Below are positions 63,288 to 64,000 of a stretch of DNA of 64,000 bases, one piece after another. The position numbers and the translations under genes are program-made. The notes under the pieces are model-generated. The model did not search any database. It saw only the letters and a list, made by a program, of their open reading frames with translations, and was not told the DNA's origin. The stretch is from Clostridium lundense DSM 17049 (GTDB lineage: Bacteria; Bacillota; Clostridia; Clostridiales; Clostridiaceae): positions 423,787 to 487,786 of the forward strand of contig NZ_JHVC01000002.1 in assembly GCF_000619945.1 (NCBI RefSeq), written 5' to 3'. How positions within the stretch are numbered: position 1 is the stretch's first letter; each line of letters begins with the position of its first letter.

Positions 63288-64000
63288 CAAGAAGTCGCGT
63301 AATATATTGTCATAAGACTATCCTATCCATTCGGGGTAACTCTATCGTGACTAGCGTGAACAGTAACGTTCGGGTTAGAAAGCTCACGAGACAATGTGGA
63401 AGTTCGAATAGCCTAAATTGGGACAACTGCTAGAGTAAGAATGCTATGGGGAACGTAAAGTGAATCATTGTAGGAATCGTTACGCTGAAGAAAGCGAAAT
63501 AGGCTGAAACGCTTTGACCAAAATGGTGAGGAGTTGAGCAAAGGCGAACTGTTAAACCAATGCGAATGGATAAAGAACTCCCAGTTTAAAGATGACTCCT
63601 AAGGCATTCATAATTATGTATTATGTGGAACTTGGTAAACCCTCCTATATGTTCCTCTACAAAGAGGTATCTAACCGTAAGGAGCGAAATGACATAGAGG
63701 GCAGAAGAAAAGGATAAAAAGCGAATGCTGATTTTGTAATGAAAACAGATAAGGGTTCAAACTTTGCCCTAACCCGAAAGGGTGCAGACTTATCCTATGG
63801 TATTTCTTAGTAGGAAAGGATTATAAACTTATGAATTTTAGTAACTCAACGACGGATAAAACCGAGAGGCTAAAAAACACAAAATCACTTACCTTTCAAT
63901 GGGAAACCATTGACTGGAAACAAGTTGAATATGATGTTAATAGGCTACAAACCCGAATTGCTAAGGCAACAGCAAAGGGAGATAATAATAAAGCCAAAAG
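63282..64000 (+). mobile_element. group II intron, 5' part
   Basis: A GTGTGAC boundary follows the codon for Gln in HSDRGFQ. About 550 noncoding bases of structured, more GC-balanced DNA (the ribozyme domains I-III) then lead to a reverse-transcriptase gene. The boundary falls exactly where orfB homology stops, which supports the insertion point. Domains V and VI and the 3' end are outside the window. Confidence 0.8.
63831..64000 (+). CDS. ltrA: group II intron reverse transcriptase/maturase, N-terminus
   Basis: The reading frame opens at ATG 63831 behind AGGAAAGGA and stays open to the window edge (56 codons). TIDWKQVEYDVNRLQTRIAK, with the following lysine-rich stretch, is the RT-0 region typical of group II intron-encoded proteins (LtrA type). 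These proteins fold the intron RNA for splicing and drive target-primed reverse transcription. Catalytic YADD and the maturase and endonuclease domains would lie further right. Confidence 0.82.
   Translation, partial: MNFSNSTTDKTERLKNTKSLTFQWETIDWKQVEYDVNRLQTRIAKATAKGDNNKAK

Larger units (their letters stand above)
61922..64000 (+). mobile_element. IS3-family (IS150-like) insertion element, left part, interrupted
   Basis: The left end is placed at TGATATGCTCCCTTC (61922), similar in form to IS150-group ends. Two overlapping transposase frames follow, with two helix-turn-helix units and part of a DDE domain. A group II intron splits orfB at 63282. The right end lies beyond the window. At least two lesions in orfA and the intron make this copy inactive. 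Confidence 0.78.

Overview
The window is low-GC, AGA-arginine, ATA-isoleucine DNA with strong GGAGG ribosome sites. Its content (CWB2 surface proteins, iol genes, propionate CoA-transferase, poly-gamma-glutamate genes) points to a Clostridium sensu stricto species, perhaps near C. botulinum/sporogenes. Species is an inference. I saw no rRNA, tRNA or CRISPR array.

Layout. 1-210 (minus): 5' part of a THEP1-type NTPase. 456-5747: molybdenum-hydroxylase maturation genes (mocA, yqeB, xdhC) followed by a BtuCD/MolBC-type metal-chelate ABC transporter. 6053-8907: a membrane-anchored hypothetical, an ABC-F ATPase and an HxlR regulator. 9179-12773: crotonase, propionate CoA-transferase and acyl-CoA dehydrogenase. 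12858-24636: iolR, divergent from a myo-inositol operon (Fe-alcohol dehydrogenase, iolJ, iolC, iolB, iolD, iolG, iolE, a second iolG-like gene) and a sodium/solute symporter behind a cre site. Together these two blocks encode a plausible full route from inositol to propionate. Both promoters carry 11-bp-phased repeats resembling the Bacillus IolR operator.

24917-37447 is a gamma-glutamyl polymer region: three M14 metallopeptidases, a lipoprotein gamma-glutamyltransferase, a DUF6305-like lipoprotein, a DctM-like permease with a 47-residue membrane protein, then pgsB, pgsC, pgsW and a two-component system. No pgsA is present. 37606-44343 holds three tandem secreted CWB2 proteins, each ending in a predicted beta-solenoid.

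44389-61749 is a Wzy-type capsule locus: wzz-type modulator, PHP phosphatase, tyrosine kinase, initiating sugar transferase, rmlABCD, then a variable cassette (DUF1972 rhamnosyltransferase-like, LicD, IspD/TarI-like, extended SDR, GT2, Wzy, HAD/COG5610, Wzx). The cassette starts after a 356-bp scar and uses more CGN arginine codons, suggesting separate acquisition. The right edge is an inactivated IS3-family (IS150-like) element whose transposase is split by a group II intron that runs off the window.
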